Part shown: positions 44,351 to 52,972 of the stretch, in pieces
How the letters are laid out: the number at the start of each line of letters is the position of its first letter
Position numbering within the stretch: the stretch's first letter is position 1
From: Chersky-840 sp963794615
Lineage (GTDB): Bacteria; Actinomycetota; Acidimicrobiia; Acidimicrobiales; UBA8190
Assembly (NCBI GenBank): GCA_963794615.1
Contig: CAWCEP010000005.1
Coordinates: forward strand, 992,001 to 1,056,000
DNA: 64,000 nt
Reading direction: 5' to 3'
Notes under the pieces: model-generated
The model's database searches: none
The model's input: the letters and a program-made list of their open reading frames with translations, nothing else
Told to the model about the DNA's origin: nothing
Program-made: the position numbers and the translations under genes

Positions 44351-45117
44351 GACGAGCCCCCGCGGCGTCGTCGACAGAAGGCCCATGTGCTGAGCCCGGG
44401 CACCGCCGGAAGGTGTCGCGTCCCCATGGCCAGCGAGACTCGTGTCTCGAGGTCGAGCGCCGCCGTCACGACTCGCGACACGCGGTCGTTGCCCTGCCAC
44501 GCGCCGATGCCGGTCTGCTCGGGCGCCGGACCCCGGTGGCGCTCACGCCACACCTGAGCGCCGCGCACCGGAAGCAGGGCGTGGAACAGTCCGCCCCGGG
44601 CCTCCACGCTGAGCCCCGCGGCCTCGAGGACGGCGTGCAGCGTCCGGGGCGAATAGCGGCGGAAGTGTTTGAGCGCCCGGTCGTGCTCGGAGAACAGGCC
44701 CTGGTATGCGGGCACACTCACGAGCACCCACCCGCCCGCGGCGACCGATTCGCGCACGATGCCGCGCACGAACCCGACGTCGTCCTCGACGTGCTCGATC
44801 ACGTCGAGCATCAAGACACCGCCGAACTCGCCTGACGGCCGGGCCCGGGTGAGCACGACGCCGGTGTTCGACGCCGCCTCGAGTTGAGTCGGAGAGTAGT
44901 TGACGTCCCAGCACACCAGGCGGGCGGCTTCGGGGATGACGGCGCGCAGCTGCTGCGCGAACCAGGCGTCGCCGGCCCCCACGTCGAGCCAGTTCGCGGT
45001 GTCGGGGACGACACCCAGGCGTTCGACGAGTCGGAGGAAGAAGCGGGCCCTGGCGATCTCCCAGGGATGACGGCGTACCTCGTCGGTCGGACGCTCGATC
45101 AAGTCCATCGACTGCAC
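44347..45117 (-). CDS. SAM-dependent methyltransferase
   Basis: A 256-residue class I methyltransferase. Motif I reads WLDVGAGDAWFAQQL. MLDVIEHVEDDVGFV is the family's DxxEH segment, and SVPAYQGLFSEHDRALKHFRRY is the usual SVPA block next to methyltransferases of polysaccharide loci. The C-terminus contains an amphipathic or hydrophobic segment. GTG 45117 or ATG 45108 are possible starts; both follow a G-run. It is translationally coupled to the DPM1-like GT2 gene, so they may act on the same lipid-linked sugar. Confidence 0.82.
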   Translation of the reverse strand: MQSMDLIERPTDEVRRHPWEIARARFFLRLVERLGVVPDTANWLDVGAGDAWFAQQLRAVIPEAARLVCWDVNYSPTQLEAASNTGVVLTRARPSGEFGGVLMLDVIEHVEDDVGFVRGIVRESVAAGGWVLVSVPAYQGLFSEHDRALKHFRRYSPRTLHAVLEAAGLSVEARGGLFHALLPVRGAQVWRERHRGPAPEQTGIGAWQGNDRVSRVVTAALDLETRVSLAMGTRHLPAVPGLSTWAFCRRRRGGSS

Positions 45118-45238
45118 ACCCCCCCGTTGCCTGTCGTTCCCATCACCCGTCGTCCCCGGGCACGCCGTGGCCCGCAGCGCCGACGTCTTGCGGCCGTGGG
45201 GTTCACGATCGAGTCAAGCGCGATGTCGGACCACCTGA

Positions 45239-45255
45239 CCTCATCAGATATGAGG
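45239..45255. repeat. Inverted repeat CCTCAT-N5-ATGAGG
   Basis: Perfect six-base arms lie in the 210-base gap upstream of the minus-strand methyltransferase and past the end of the sulfotransferase operon. It could be an operator for the methyltransferase/GT2 pair or part of a terminator for the operon. No T run is present. Function unproven. Confidence 0.35.
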
Positions 45256-45327
45256 ATCCCCCACCCTCCGTCGTCCGATCTCAGCACCGTCCGGTCACCC
45301 AATCATAGGGAGATCCGGCGCCCATCC

Positions 45328-46287
45328 CTACGCTTCTCCTGCCGGCTCGCCGGTGCCGTCCTCGGCGCCGGCCCACGGCGGTGGATGCCAGTCGGGGTGA
45401 CGGTCGGGCCCGAGCGTGCGCAGCTCCTGCTCCACCGACGGCGGTTCGGGGGGGAGGGGAGGCGGGACGAAGGACCCGGTCTGACCCAAGGCCGCCTCGA
45501 GCCCGTCGTACACGGTCCGGGCGTCGGGGGAGGCGTCGGTGATCTCGCCGCGCGTGTGGGAACTGTGGCGGAGCCCGGGATCGACGAACGAGGCGATGGC
45601 ACCATCGATCCTCGGCGCGCCGATCTCCATGCCGAGACCGGCCAGGAACACGGCGACCTGCTCGGTCCAGCGGTCGGCGTCGGTCATGAGGTCGTCGTAG
45701 CGGCTGACGAGCGCGGGGAGCCCGGCGGCGTGCGAGAGCAGGAGCCGGTTGTAGCGCTCCCACAGCGCCAACCCGAAGGACGGCGCGAACCCGTGCCGCC
45801 GTTGCAAGGACTCGGCCACCTCGAGGGGATTGCGGAAGACGATGACCGCGGCGAGGCGCGGACCGAGCACGTGCCGCCAGAACGGCAGCAGGACGCAGGT
45901 CCTCGGGTCCTTCCACACCCACGGCGTGACGCGATGGACACGGCGGAAGACGCGCCGCGCCCGCGCAGGGGTGGTCGTGATCGCCGCGGTGACCGCCTCG
46001 TAGTCGGGACCGACCGGGGGTGGGTACCACCACGTCCGACCCATCTGCCCGAGCAGCTCGTTGTTGAGGTGCATGAGCGAGCGGCTCTCGAAGTGGCCAC
46101 GCGGGTTCCACGGTCCCCGCACCATGTCGTCCTCGCGACACGTCGCCGGGCCCAGCACGTTGACGAGCCGGGTGGCGGCGGACGTCCCGCTGCGGTGCAT
46201 GCCGAGGATCAAGATGCCCTGGGGCGCCGAGCGGCGCCGTTGACCCAGGGCGAGTCGACTCCGGCTCGTGGGCCGTGCCGCACTCAT
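45328..46287 (-). CDS. Sulfotransferase family protein
   Basis: A 319-residue sulfotransferase-superfamily protein and the last gene of the ABC-exporter operon. GILILGMHRSGTSAATRLV (about 23-41) is the phosphosulfate loop. TPWVWKDPRTCVLLPFW follows, and VFRNPLEVAESLQRRHGF gives the 3'-phosphate residues. GLALWERYNRLLLSHAA matches the same stretch in the gene at 18967. The C-terminal 50 residues are Pro-rich and not part of the fold. ATG 46287 overlaps the upstream stop (ATGA). Confidence 0.82.
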   Translation of the reverse strand: MSAARPTSRSRLALGQRRRSAPQGILILGMHRSGTSAATRLVNVLGPATCREDDMVRGPWNPRGHFESRSLMHLNNELLGQMGRTWWYPPPVGPDYEAVTAAITTTPARARRVFRRVHRVTPWVWKDPRTCVLLPFWRHVLGPRLAAVIVFRNPLEVAESLQRRHGFAPSFGLALWERYNRLLLSHAAGLPALVSRYDDLMTDADRWTEQVAVFLAGLGMEIGAPRIDGAIASFVDPGLRHSSHTRGEITDASPDARTVYDGLEAALGQTGSFVPPPLPPEPPSVEQELRTLGPDRHPDWHPPPWAGAEDGTGEPAGEA

Positions 46288-47135
46288 GCGAATCCCGGGC
46301 GCAGGGGCCGACCGGCGCGGGCCCGTACCGCCCACGGGCCCCGGTAGGCCACCAGCAAGGGCCGGACCCAGCGCGGTTCCCGCCACGACGGGGGGTCGAA
46401 CACCTCGCTGCGGGGCGGAAGTGCACCCAGCACCCCGACCGTGGACGTCGTGAGTCGCCGGACGACGGCCCCGTGGTCGTTGCCGTGCACGAGGTCGTCC
46501 CGGAGGGAGCCGGCCGCAGCGGTGGTATCGCCTCGCAGGTCGACGCCGAGGAGCCGGAGGTCGTCGGCCAGTCGCTCGATGGTGGCCACCGGGGAGCGGA
46601 CCAGGTCCTCGAAGTGCAGGCACACCACGGGCAGTCCGGCCGCTCCGCTCACCGCGGACCGCACGTAGTGGTGCCACAGCCCGGCGCCATAGAGGCGGGG
46701 GATCCCGTCGCGGCGGTGCACCGAGGCCACCACCGCGCCGGGGTCACGCAGCACGAGCACGACGCGCGGCTCGGGGTCGAGCACCCGTCGCCAGAGCGGG
46801 AGGGTCAGGCAGGTGCGGGGGTCCTTCCACACCCACGGGTCCGACGAGTAGACCCCCGTGAACGTCTCGGCCATGTCGGGCAGCAGTCGCGTCGCCCGGG
46901 GCGAGTGCTCCCAGCCGGGGGCGAGCCAGGGCGGAAAGTCCCACGACCGCCCGAAGGCGGCCAGGATGCGGTCGTTGCACCGATTCAGCCTGATGCTCTC
47001 CCAGTGCCCGGCAGGGTTGTCGAACTCCGTCAGGAGGTCGTCGGCGGGACCGAGCCCGGCCCCGAGCAGGTTGACGATGCGGGTCACCGCCGAGGTCCCG
47101 CTGCGGTGCATGCCGAGGACGATGATCCCCGGCAT
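46284..47135 (-). CDS. Sulfotransferase family protein
   Basis: A 283-residue protein. MPGIIVLGMHRSGTSAVT starts with the phosphosulfate loop almost at the N-terminus. WVWKDPRTCLTLPLWRRVL follows, and LVLRDPGAVVASVHRRDG holds the 3'-phosphate motif. ATG 47135 is five bases after GGGGGAAG. GTG 47141 would overlap the previous stop by GTGA and is the alternative. It belongs to the HRSGTS/WKDPR subgroup, as do the genes ending at 45328 and 18967, suggesting related acceptors. Confidence 0.82.
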   Translation of the reverse strand: MPGIIVLGMHRSGTSAVTRIVNLLGAGLGPADDLLTEFDNPAGHWESIRLNRCNDRILAAFGRSWDFPPWLAPGWEHSPRATRLLPDMAETFTGVYSSDPWVWKDPRTCLTLPLWRRVLDPEPRVVLVLRDPGAVVASVHRRDGIPRLYGAGLWHHYVRSAVSGAAGLPVVCLHFEDLVRSPVATIERLADDLRLLGVDLRGDTTAAAGSLRDDLVHGNDHGAVVRRLTTSTVGVLGALPPRSEVFDPPSWREPRWVRPLLVAYRGPWAVRARAGRPLRPGFA

Positions 47136-47137
47136 CG

Positions 47138-48148
47138 TCACTTCCCCCGTCCGGTCGCCGACGCCCCCGGGCGGCCGGCGGGGTCGGGTGCCAACCACGG
47201 GGTGAGGTCCCGGCCGAGCAGCCGCTCCAGTCGCCGGATGTCGGGCTCGAATTCCTGCTGCAAGGCGAGGCGGAGCCCGGGCTCGACCGGTGGCCGCGGC
47301 CGGCGTTCGGTGTTGAGGCCGTGCAACCGCCTGCGCAGCGCGGCGCGGGCGTACTGGTTGGGAACGACCATGCGGCCCACCCGGCGCAGCGCCGGCGGCG
47401 TGTGGCGCAGCAGATCGCGGGCCCGGCGGCTGCGGATCACCTTGTTGGCGTTGACGACGTCGAACGTCGGCACCGGCGCGGGTTCGACGTCGAGGAAGTC
47501 CAGCACCTTTCGGTATGTTCGCTCCGCGTCGGCGACGAGGTCGTCGTAGAGCACGACACACACTCCCCCGGGCCCGAACACCGAGAGGTAGCGGTCGACC
47601 TGCTCGGCGTACCGGGCGATGTCGCGGTACAGGAGGCCGAAGTGCTTGTGGCACCTCGGCGGGATGCGGCGCCCGCATCGGCGGTCGGCCTCGGCCGCCA
47701 GTGCCGGGGCGAAGCCGCGGATGTCCTCGTCGCCCTGGAAGAGCATCTCGCCGTGTTGGGAATGCATCTGGTCGACGGGATTCCGAAGGAGGATGATGAT
47801 GCGACTCGACGGATCGAAGGCGTGGATCTCGCTGGCCGCCAGTGACGAGTACAGGTAGAAGACCGACCGGTCGGCCCGCCAGCGACGGTCGCCGTGACCG
47901 CTGAACCACTCCAGATAGGACCGGTACGAGATCTGCCACCGATCGCCGGAGTCGGTCCGGAAGACGAGGTCGCTCCCGAAGAAGCTCAGCTCTTTGTCGG
48001 CCACGAAGACAGCGGGGTGCTGGTCCAGGTAGCTGGCCAGGGCTGTGGTGCCCGACTTGGGCGCCCCCACGATGAAGAGGTTGGGCGTGGGCTTGGCCTC
48101 GTCGACGGCCCGACGGCCCGACGACGGTGAGGAGCTCGCCACGGTCAA
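47138..48148 (-). CDS. PAPS-dependent sulfotransferase family protein
   Basis: A 336-residue protein. NLFIVGAPKSGTTALASYL (about 22-40) is the phosphosulfate loop, with a following LDQHP segment. It is most like the gene at 5988, which has NLFVIGAPKSGTTSLHRYL. ILLRNPVDQMHSQHGEML gives the 3'-phosphate Arg and Ser. The TTG start at 48148 overlaps the upstream stop (TTGA); GTG 48142 is the alternative. The C-terminus is basic. It is the third gene back from the end of the exporter operon. Confidence 0.83.
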   Translation of the reverse strand: MTVASSSPSSGRRAVDEAKPTPNLFIVGAPKSGTTALASYLDQHPAVFVADKELSFFGSDLVFRTDSGDRWQISYRSYLEWFSGHGDRRWRADRSVFYLYSSLAASEIHAFDPSSRIIILLRNPVDQMHSQHGEMLFQGDEDIRGFAPALAAEADRRCGRRIPPRCHKHFGLLYRDIARYAEQVDRYLSVFGPGGVCVVLYDDLVADAERTYRKVLDFLDVEPAPVPTFDVVNANKVIRSRRARDLLRHTPPALRRVGRMVVPNQYARAALRRRLHGLNTERRPRPPVEPGLRLALQQEFEPDIRRLERLLGRDLTPWLAPDPAGRPGASATGRGK

Positions 48149-48900
48149 CGCTCGTCGTGGACGAGAGAGGGGTCGAACACCGTGGAGAAGGCGCGCTGGA
48201 ACTCCTCCCAGGTCCGGGGCTCGGGCCACGGGAGCGTGGCGTACAGGTCGGCCGGGTCCCGTAGGAAGTCCGGATAGCGCAGCATCGACAAGGCCACGCG
48301 GTGCTCGGCCACCGCGGTCAGCAGGAGGCCGATGCCGTAGCAGTAATTGTGTCGGGCCCAGTCCCGGGCCCGCGGCGAGTACATCCCCACCCGCACGCGG
48401 CTGTCGGCCATGGCGTCGAGCGGCCGGAACGTGAACACCACGGCTTCGATGGGCACGCCGGCCGCGAGCCAGGCCCGCAGCGTCCAACAGAACCGGGGGT
48501 CCTTGACAACCTGGACGTCCCGGGCGAAGGCCCGCATCTGCGGGCCGTAGCGCTCGACGACGCGATCGAGGCTGTTCCAGTCCATGAGATCGGGTGTGGC
48601 GCGGCGATAGCGCAGCGCGTCGACCGCGTCGGCGATCGGGCGCCGGACTGCCGGGGGGACACGCCCGTCGCTGGCCCGGACCACGTGCCCGAGGGCCTCG
48701 AGCACCCGGCTCCCCCGCCGTTCGCGAATCGAGACACCGAGGGCCCGCGCCACCTCCAGGTTCAGGGTCACGACGTCGCGGTGTTCGAGCCCGGCGTGGA
48801 CGGCGGGCTCGAATCGCCCGCCCGGCTCGAATCCCAGTTCCCGGTACAGCGTGGCCAGGAACGAGGTCCCGCTCCGGCCTGGACCCGTGACGATGATCAC
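48145..48900 (-). CDS. Sulfotransferase-like P-loop protein
   Basis: A 251-residue protein with IIVTGPGRSGTSFLATLY as the nucleotide loop. VVKDPRFCWTLRAWL and FTFRPLDAMADSRVRVGM occupy the places of the KDPR and 3'-phosphate motifs. It is shorter than its neighbours and more divergent, so sulfotransferase activity is less certain; the fold assignment is good. The GTG start at 48900 overlaps the stop of the tandem GT2 gene (GTGA). Its stop overlaps the next start (TTGA). Confidence 0.72.
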   Translation of the reverse strand: MIIVTGPGRSGTSFLATLYRELGFEPGGRFEPAVHAGLEHRDVVTLNLEVARALGVSIRERRGSRVLEALGHVVRASDGRVPPAVRRPIADAVDALRYRRATPDLMDWNSLDRVVERYGPQMRAFARDVQVVKDPRFCWTLRAWLAAGVPIEAVVFTFRPLDAMADSRVRVGMYSPRARDWARHNYCYGIGLLLTAVAEHRVALSMLRYPDFLRDPADLYATLPWPEPRTWEEFQRAFSTVFDPSLVHDER

Positions 48901-50750
48901 TGCACGCCGGCCGGGGACCCGCCCGACCCGGGCTGCTCCTGCATCGGCTCGATGGGGAAGCGAATGCCGAGCTGCCCCCGGGCCCCGTCGGCGAGGCCCC
49001 GCGCCACGGTCGACAGGCAGCGCAGGCGCCGGCCCCGTTCCCGGAGCACGATCCTGCCCAGCAACTTGGTGATGTTGCGCGGGTACCACCCCACCCGGTG
49101 CATGACGTGGAGGTGGAGATAGAGCATGTTCCGGGCCTCGTAGTAGTACTTCCACAGCGGCACCCGTGGTGCCTGGCGCACGGCATCGTGTTGCACCACG
49201 GCGCCGTCCACGATCGTGCGCGGGTACCCCGCGTGGGGGATGCGCCAATGGCAGTACTCGTTGTCCTCGGCCCACCAGAAGAGCTCGGCCATCGGCACGC
49301 CGACCTGCTCGACGATGTGGGCCGAGACGACGAACCCGCACCACGATCCCCACTCCCCCACCGTCCCGTCGGGTTGGATCGAGCGAGGGAAGCAAAACGC
49401 CCGCTTGGGGTCCGTGTTGGCCTCGTCCAGGAGGACCTCCAGGCAATCGGGGTCGGCCACGATGTCGTCGTCGAAGACCCAGGCGTAGTCGAAGGAGCTC
49501 TTCAGAAACTCCTCGAAGCCGATGGCCCAACCCCCGGCGGGCCCGAGATTGTGCTCGGAGCGCACGACCCGAACCGGCACCCGCCCCAGGGTGGCCTCGA
49601 GGTCGGCGACCCGGACCCGAGGCTCGCTGGCGTTGTCCACCACGATCACGGCGTCGGGTGGCACCGTCTGTGCGGCGATGGCCCTCAGGCACCGGTCGAG
49701 TGCCCGCGGCGCGTTGTGGGACAGGACCATGGCCACGACCGACGGGGCGCTGTGCGCCTCGACCGTGCCCGGTGCTCGTGCCCTGTCGGACCCTGTCGAG
49801 TCGGACCCGGTAGGACCGGGACGCTCGCCCACTCGGCGCAGGTACCGGGTATTGATGCCGAGGCGGCCGCGGACGCCGTCACCGAGCCCCTCGAGGATGG
49901 CTCGCCGCTCGGCGCCGCTCTTCGCCAGCTGGAGGCGCCGCGCCGAATAGACGAGGTGCCAGGCGTACCAGCTCCTCCGACCGTGGCGTCGGGCCAGGGC
50001 GAAGAAGTTCCGGGCGAAGTAGTACGCCCGCCAGGGCTCGTCGCTGTCGATGGGTCGGTGGTCGCGCAGGGCGGTGTCCCGGCTCGCCAGCGTTTGGCGA
50101 TGCGCCACCTTCCGGGCGCAGGCGACGTCCACCAGGACTGCGAATCCCGCCTCGCGGGCCCGGCAGAAGAAGTCGAAGTCCTCGAAGCCGAAGAAAAGCT
50201 CGGGATCGGGCAGGACGCCGGCATCGGCGACCGATCGCGACACCAAGGTGGCCCCCCACGTGCTCACGTCGACGGGAGCAAGCTCTCCGGGTGATCCTCG
50301 TCGGGGCACGACGTTGACACTATGGCCCGAACGCGCCACGAACGTCCTTCCGAACGGGACGACGGCACCGACGCGGACGCCGAGCGCCTCGACGACGGGA
50401 ACCCGAGCGAGCACGCTCGCCACGCGGGGCGCCGGCAGGTGCAGCAGCACCATGTCGTCCTCGCACAGGTATGCCCACCGGGTCGACGGGTCTCGGAACG
50501 CCTCCTCCATGCCGTGGCGAAATCCGTCGGCCGGGCCCAGGTTGGACGGGAGGCGCACCATGCGCACGGCCCGCTCGAGCTCGGGGTCGTCGAGGCCGCC
50601 CTCCCCGTTGACGACCACGACCACCCGGTTCGGCGAGAAGCCCTCGTCGGTGAGGAGCGAACGCACGGTGGCGCCGGCCAAGCGGGGACGCAGGTGGGTC
50701 AGCACGACGGCCGTGACCCCGTTGAGGCCAGGTGCAGCGTCCGTGGTCAG
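48897..50750 (-). CDS. Tandem two-domain GT2 glycosyltransferase (GlfT-like)
   Basis: A 617-residue protein with two full GT2 domains. Domain 1 (about 10-300) has AVVLTHLRPRLAGATVRSL, LCEDDMVLL and FFGFEDFDFFCR. Domain 2 (about 330-600) has AMVLSHNAPRALDRCLRAI, VIVVDNASEP, WVFDDDIVADP and FWWAEDNEYCHWR. These W/F-ED-D/N-E blocks occur in galactofuranosyl and similar polymer-extending GT2 enzymes. One protein could add two alternating sugars. The likeliest start is CTG 50750, giving a four-base CTGA overlap with the ATPase gene; an upstream GTG would create a 100-base overlap. It sits next to the ABC exporter, as galactan transferases do in mycobacteria. Confidence 0.75.
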   Translation of the reverse strand: MTTDAAPGLNGVTAVVLTHLRPRLAGATVRSLLTDEGFSPNRVVVVVNGEGGLDDPELERAVRMVRLPSNLGPADGFRHGMEEAFRDPSTRWAYLCEDDMVLLHLPAPRVASVLARVPVVEALGVRVGAVVPFGRTFVARSGHSVNVVPRRGSPGELAPVDVSTWGATLVSRSVADAGVLPDPELFFGFEDFDFFCRAREAGFAVLVDVACARKVAHRQTLASRDTALRDHRPIDSDEPWRAYYFARNFFALARRHGRRSWYAWHLVYSARRLQLAKSGAERRAILEGLGDGVRGRLGINTRYLRRVGERPGPTGSDSTGSDRARAPGTVEAHSAPSVVAMVLSHNAPRALDRCLRAIAAQTVPPDAVIVVDNASEPRVRVADLEATLGRVPVRVVRSEHNLGPAGGWAIGFEEFLKSSFDYAWVFDDDIVADPDCLEVLLDEANTDPKRAFCFPRSIQPDGTVGEWGSWCGFVVSAHIVEQVGVPMAELFWWAEDNEYCHWRIPHAGYPRTIVDGAVVQHDAVRQAPRVPLWKYYYEARNMLYLHLHVMHRVGWYPRNITKLLGRIVLRERGRRLRCLSTVARGLADGARGQLGIRFPIEPMQEQPGSGGSPAGVQ

Positions 50751-51937
50751 CTCAGCTCCCAGTCGGCGGGCACGTACACGGGGGACAGCACCATGACGCC
50801 CGCGGGTCCCTTGATGCCAACGGGGCCGAACGCTTCGAACGACGTCACCGGTTGCCACGGGAACGAGGTCTTGATCTCGCTGGCGACGGGGGCCTTCATG
50901 GCCGTCCACACCGAGTAGTACCCCTTGGGGAGTGGAAGGCTCTGCAATCGGCACTTCACCTCGAACTGTCCCTCGGGGAACGACGTGGCGTAGCGGACCA
51001 CGAACACGGGCTGGGCCGTGCCTTGGGAAATGCCGATGTGGAAGGCGCCGAACATCGGCTCCTCGGACTCGACTACGAAGCGCAGGTTCACCTCTTCACC
51101 CGAGCGGACCTGTCCCCCGTCGGGCCCGGTGACCTCGGCCTTGAGCAATCTGATGCCCGTGTCGGACGCCGATGTCAGCTGCGCTTGTTCCTCGACGGAC
51201 TGCCGGTACAGCGCCACCACCTCGCGCGCCGGGCCGTCGGCCCGGACGTTGCTGTCCGCCAGCCACATGGCCTGGTCGCACACGGCCTCGACGGTGGGGA
51301 GATCGTGCGACACGTAGAACAACGTGGTGCCGTTCGCCACCACCTGGCTGATGCGTTCGAGACACTTCTGCTGGAATCGGGCGTCGCCGACGGCGAGGAC
51401 CTCGTCCACGAGCAGGATGTCGGGCTCGAGGAAGGCGGCGATGGAGAAGCCCAGCCGGATGGCCATCCCCGTCGAATAGAACTTGACCTGGCGATCGATG
51501 GCGTCGCCGACCTCGGCGAAGTCGACGATGTCGTCGAACCGGGCCGCGATGTCGGCACGGGACAGGCCCAGGATGTTGCCGTAGAGGTAGACGTTCTGGC
51601 GGCCCGAAAGATCGGGGTGGATCCCGCTGCGGACCTCGAGGAGCGCGCCGATGCGGCCCACCGCCGCCATCCGGCCCGCCGTGGGGTAGGTGGTCTGGCA
51701 GATGATCTTGAGCAGCGTCGACTTGCCCGACCCGTTGACGCCGATGATGGCGTGGGTGCGACCCGGCTCGACATGGAGGTTCACGTCCTTGAGCACCCAC
51801 CGATACTCGCGGCGTTGGCCCTTGAGACGACGACCCATGCGGATCATCTGGTCCTGGAACAGCGCCCGGGAGCGATCCGCGCGAAAGCGCTTCCAGACGT
51901 GATCGGCGAGGACCGTCCCGTTAGGTAAGGTCGGCAA
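50747..51937 (-). CDS. wzt: ABC exporter ATP-binding protein, Wzt type
   Basis: A 396-residue ATPase that powers export of lipid-linked polysaccharide across the membrane. Walker A is GVNGSGKST. The signature loop is the Wzt-type YSTGMAIRLGFSIA. Walker B is ILLVDEVLAVGD and the switch His is in YVSHDL. Residues 265-396 are a beta-rich C-terminal domain like the Wzt carbohydrate-binding domain, which in O9a/O8-type systems checks the finished chain end. The TTG start overlaps the permease gene by 17 bases. Presence of the C-terminal domain suggests a capped or modified chain is recognised; sulfation could be that cap, as a hypothesis. Confidence 0.9.
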   Translation of the reverse strand: MPTLPNGTVLADHVWKRFRADRSRALFQDQMIRMGRRLKGQRREYRWVLKDVNLHVEPGRTHAIIGVNGSGKSTLLKIICQTTYPTAGRMAAVGRIGALLEVRSGIHPDLSGRQNVYLYGNILGLSRADIAARFDDIVDFAEVGDAIDRQVKFYSTGMAIRLGFSIAAFLEPDILLVDEVLAVGDARFQQKCLERISQVVANGTTLFYVSHDLPTVEAVCDQAMWLADSNVRADGPAREVVALYRQSVEEQAQLTSASDTGIRLLKAEVTGPDGGQVRSGEEVNLRFVVESEEPMFGAFHIGISQGTAQPVFVVRYATSFPEGQFEVKCRLQSLPLPKGYYSVWTAMKAPVASEIKTSFPWQPVTSFEAFGPVGIKGPAGVMVLSPVYVPADWELS

Positions 51938-52865
51938 AGTTCACCTCGAGCCGCTTGAACACCTTGTAGCCGAAGACGAGGTACAAGAGCGATCCCAGCA
52001 GCGCCCAGCCCAGAAGCCCCCATTGCGGCCCGATGCCGATGAGGATGGAGTCTCGGCTCACCGTCATGATCGGCGCCATGGGATTGACGATGCAGTAGGC
52101 GATGCGCTGCCACCCCGTGATGAAGACCGGGTGCAGGACGTGGTGCGACACCTGGGTCAACGGCTTCAAGACGGTGACGATCATGGCGAGGGGCAGCACG
52201 ACGGGGATCACCTGTTGCAGGTCGCGCGCCTGGACGATGATGGCGGACACAAAGAGCGTGAAGCCCAGGCTGAAGGGGATCTCGATGGCCAGGTAGAGCG
52301 GCGACCACAGTGACGTGAGCTTGGGGCCGAAGCCGGTGATGCCGAAGAGGACGAACAGCGGCGCCACGGCCATGAGCGAGGTGAAGGCCGATTCCAGGAT
52401 CTGTGCCATGGGGAAGCACTCCCGGGGGAAGTGGCTCTTGGCCATGAGCATCTTGTTGCCCACCAGTGAGCTCGCTCCGCCGCCGATGGCGCCGCCGAAG
52501 AATCCCCACACCAAGAGGCCGACGTACATCGACAGGACGATGGGGACCCCACCGCCGATGCTGAACCCCTTGGTGTGCCCGACGAGGATGGTCAGGACCA
52601 CGAGGTTGACCAACGGCAGCAGCAGAGCCCAGCTGATGCCGAGCACGGCCTGCTTGTACTGGGCCTTGATGTCACGCTCGGCCAGCGTGTAGATGATCTC
52701 GCCCCGTCGGAATAGCTCGCGCACCGACTTGAGAAGATTGGGCTTGTGGTGGTACCAGATCTCGACGGGGGGATCGTCGGGGACGAGCGAGGCGTCGAAA
52801 ACCTTGAGAGCGGCCTCCTCGGCAAGCGGCTCTATTGTCGCTGTCAAGTTCCCCCCACTTCCCAA
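51921..52865 (-). CDS. wzm: ABC exporter permease, Wzm type
   Basis: A 314-residue ABC-2 membrane protein. A cytoplasmic N-terminus of about 65 residues carries the amphipathic gate helix (ERDIKAQYKQAVLGISWALL), then six helices follow. The block MLMAKSHFPRECFPMAQILES and the late YCIVNPMAPI segment are Wzm hallmarks. It pairs with the ATPase downstream and starts the operon of six further genes to 45328. TTG 52865 is taken as start; TTG 52847 behind GGGGGGAAC is equally possible. The divergent GT4 gene starts 107 bases away. Confidence 0.9.
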   Translation of the reverse strand: MGSGGNLTATIEPLAEEAALKVFDASLVPDDPPVEIWYHHKPNLLKSVRELFRRGEIIYTLAERDIKAQYKQAVLGISWALLLPLVNLVVLTILVGHTKGFSIGGGVPIVLSMYVGLLVWGFFGGAIGGGASSLVGNKMLMAKSHFPRECFPMAQILESAFTSLMAVAPLFVLFGITGFGPKLTSLWSPLYLAIEIPFSLGFTLFVSAIIVQARDLQQVIPVVLPLAMIVTVLKPLTQVSHHVLHPVFITGWQRIAYCIVNPMAPIMTVSRDSILIGIGPQWGLLGWALLGSLLYLVFGYKVFKRLEVNFADLT

Positions 52866-52972
52866 CGGCGCCCCACCTGACGATTGGCCAGCTTACCGCC
52901 CATTATTCGTCTAGTGCGAACGGCGCTCGGGTCGTCACGGGGCGTCGCCGCCCCCTACTACCATCGCGGCCC

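Noticed and set aside
45195..45230. TTGACT on the minus strand upstream of the methyltransferase as a -35 box
   Set aside because: No matching -10 hexamer lies 16-18 bases downstream, so I did not call a promoter.
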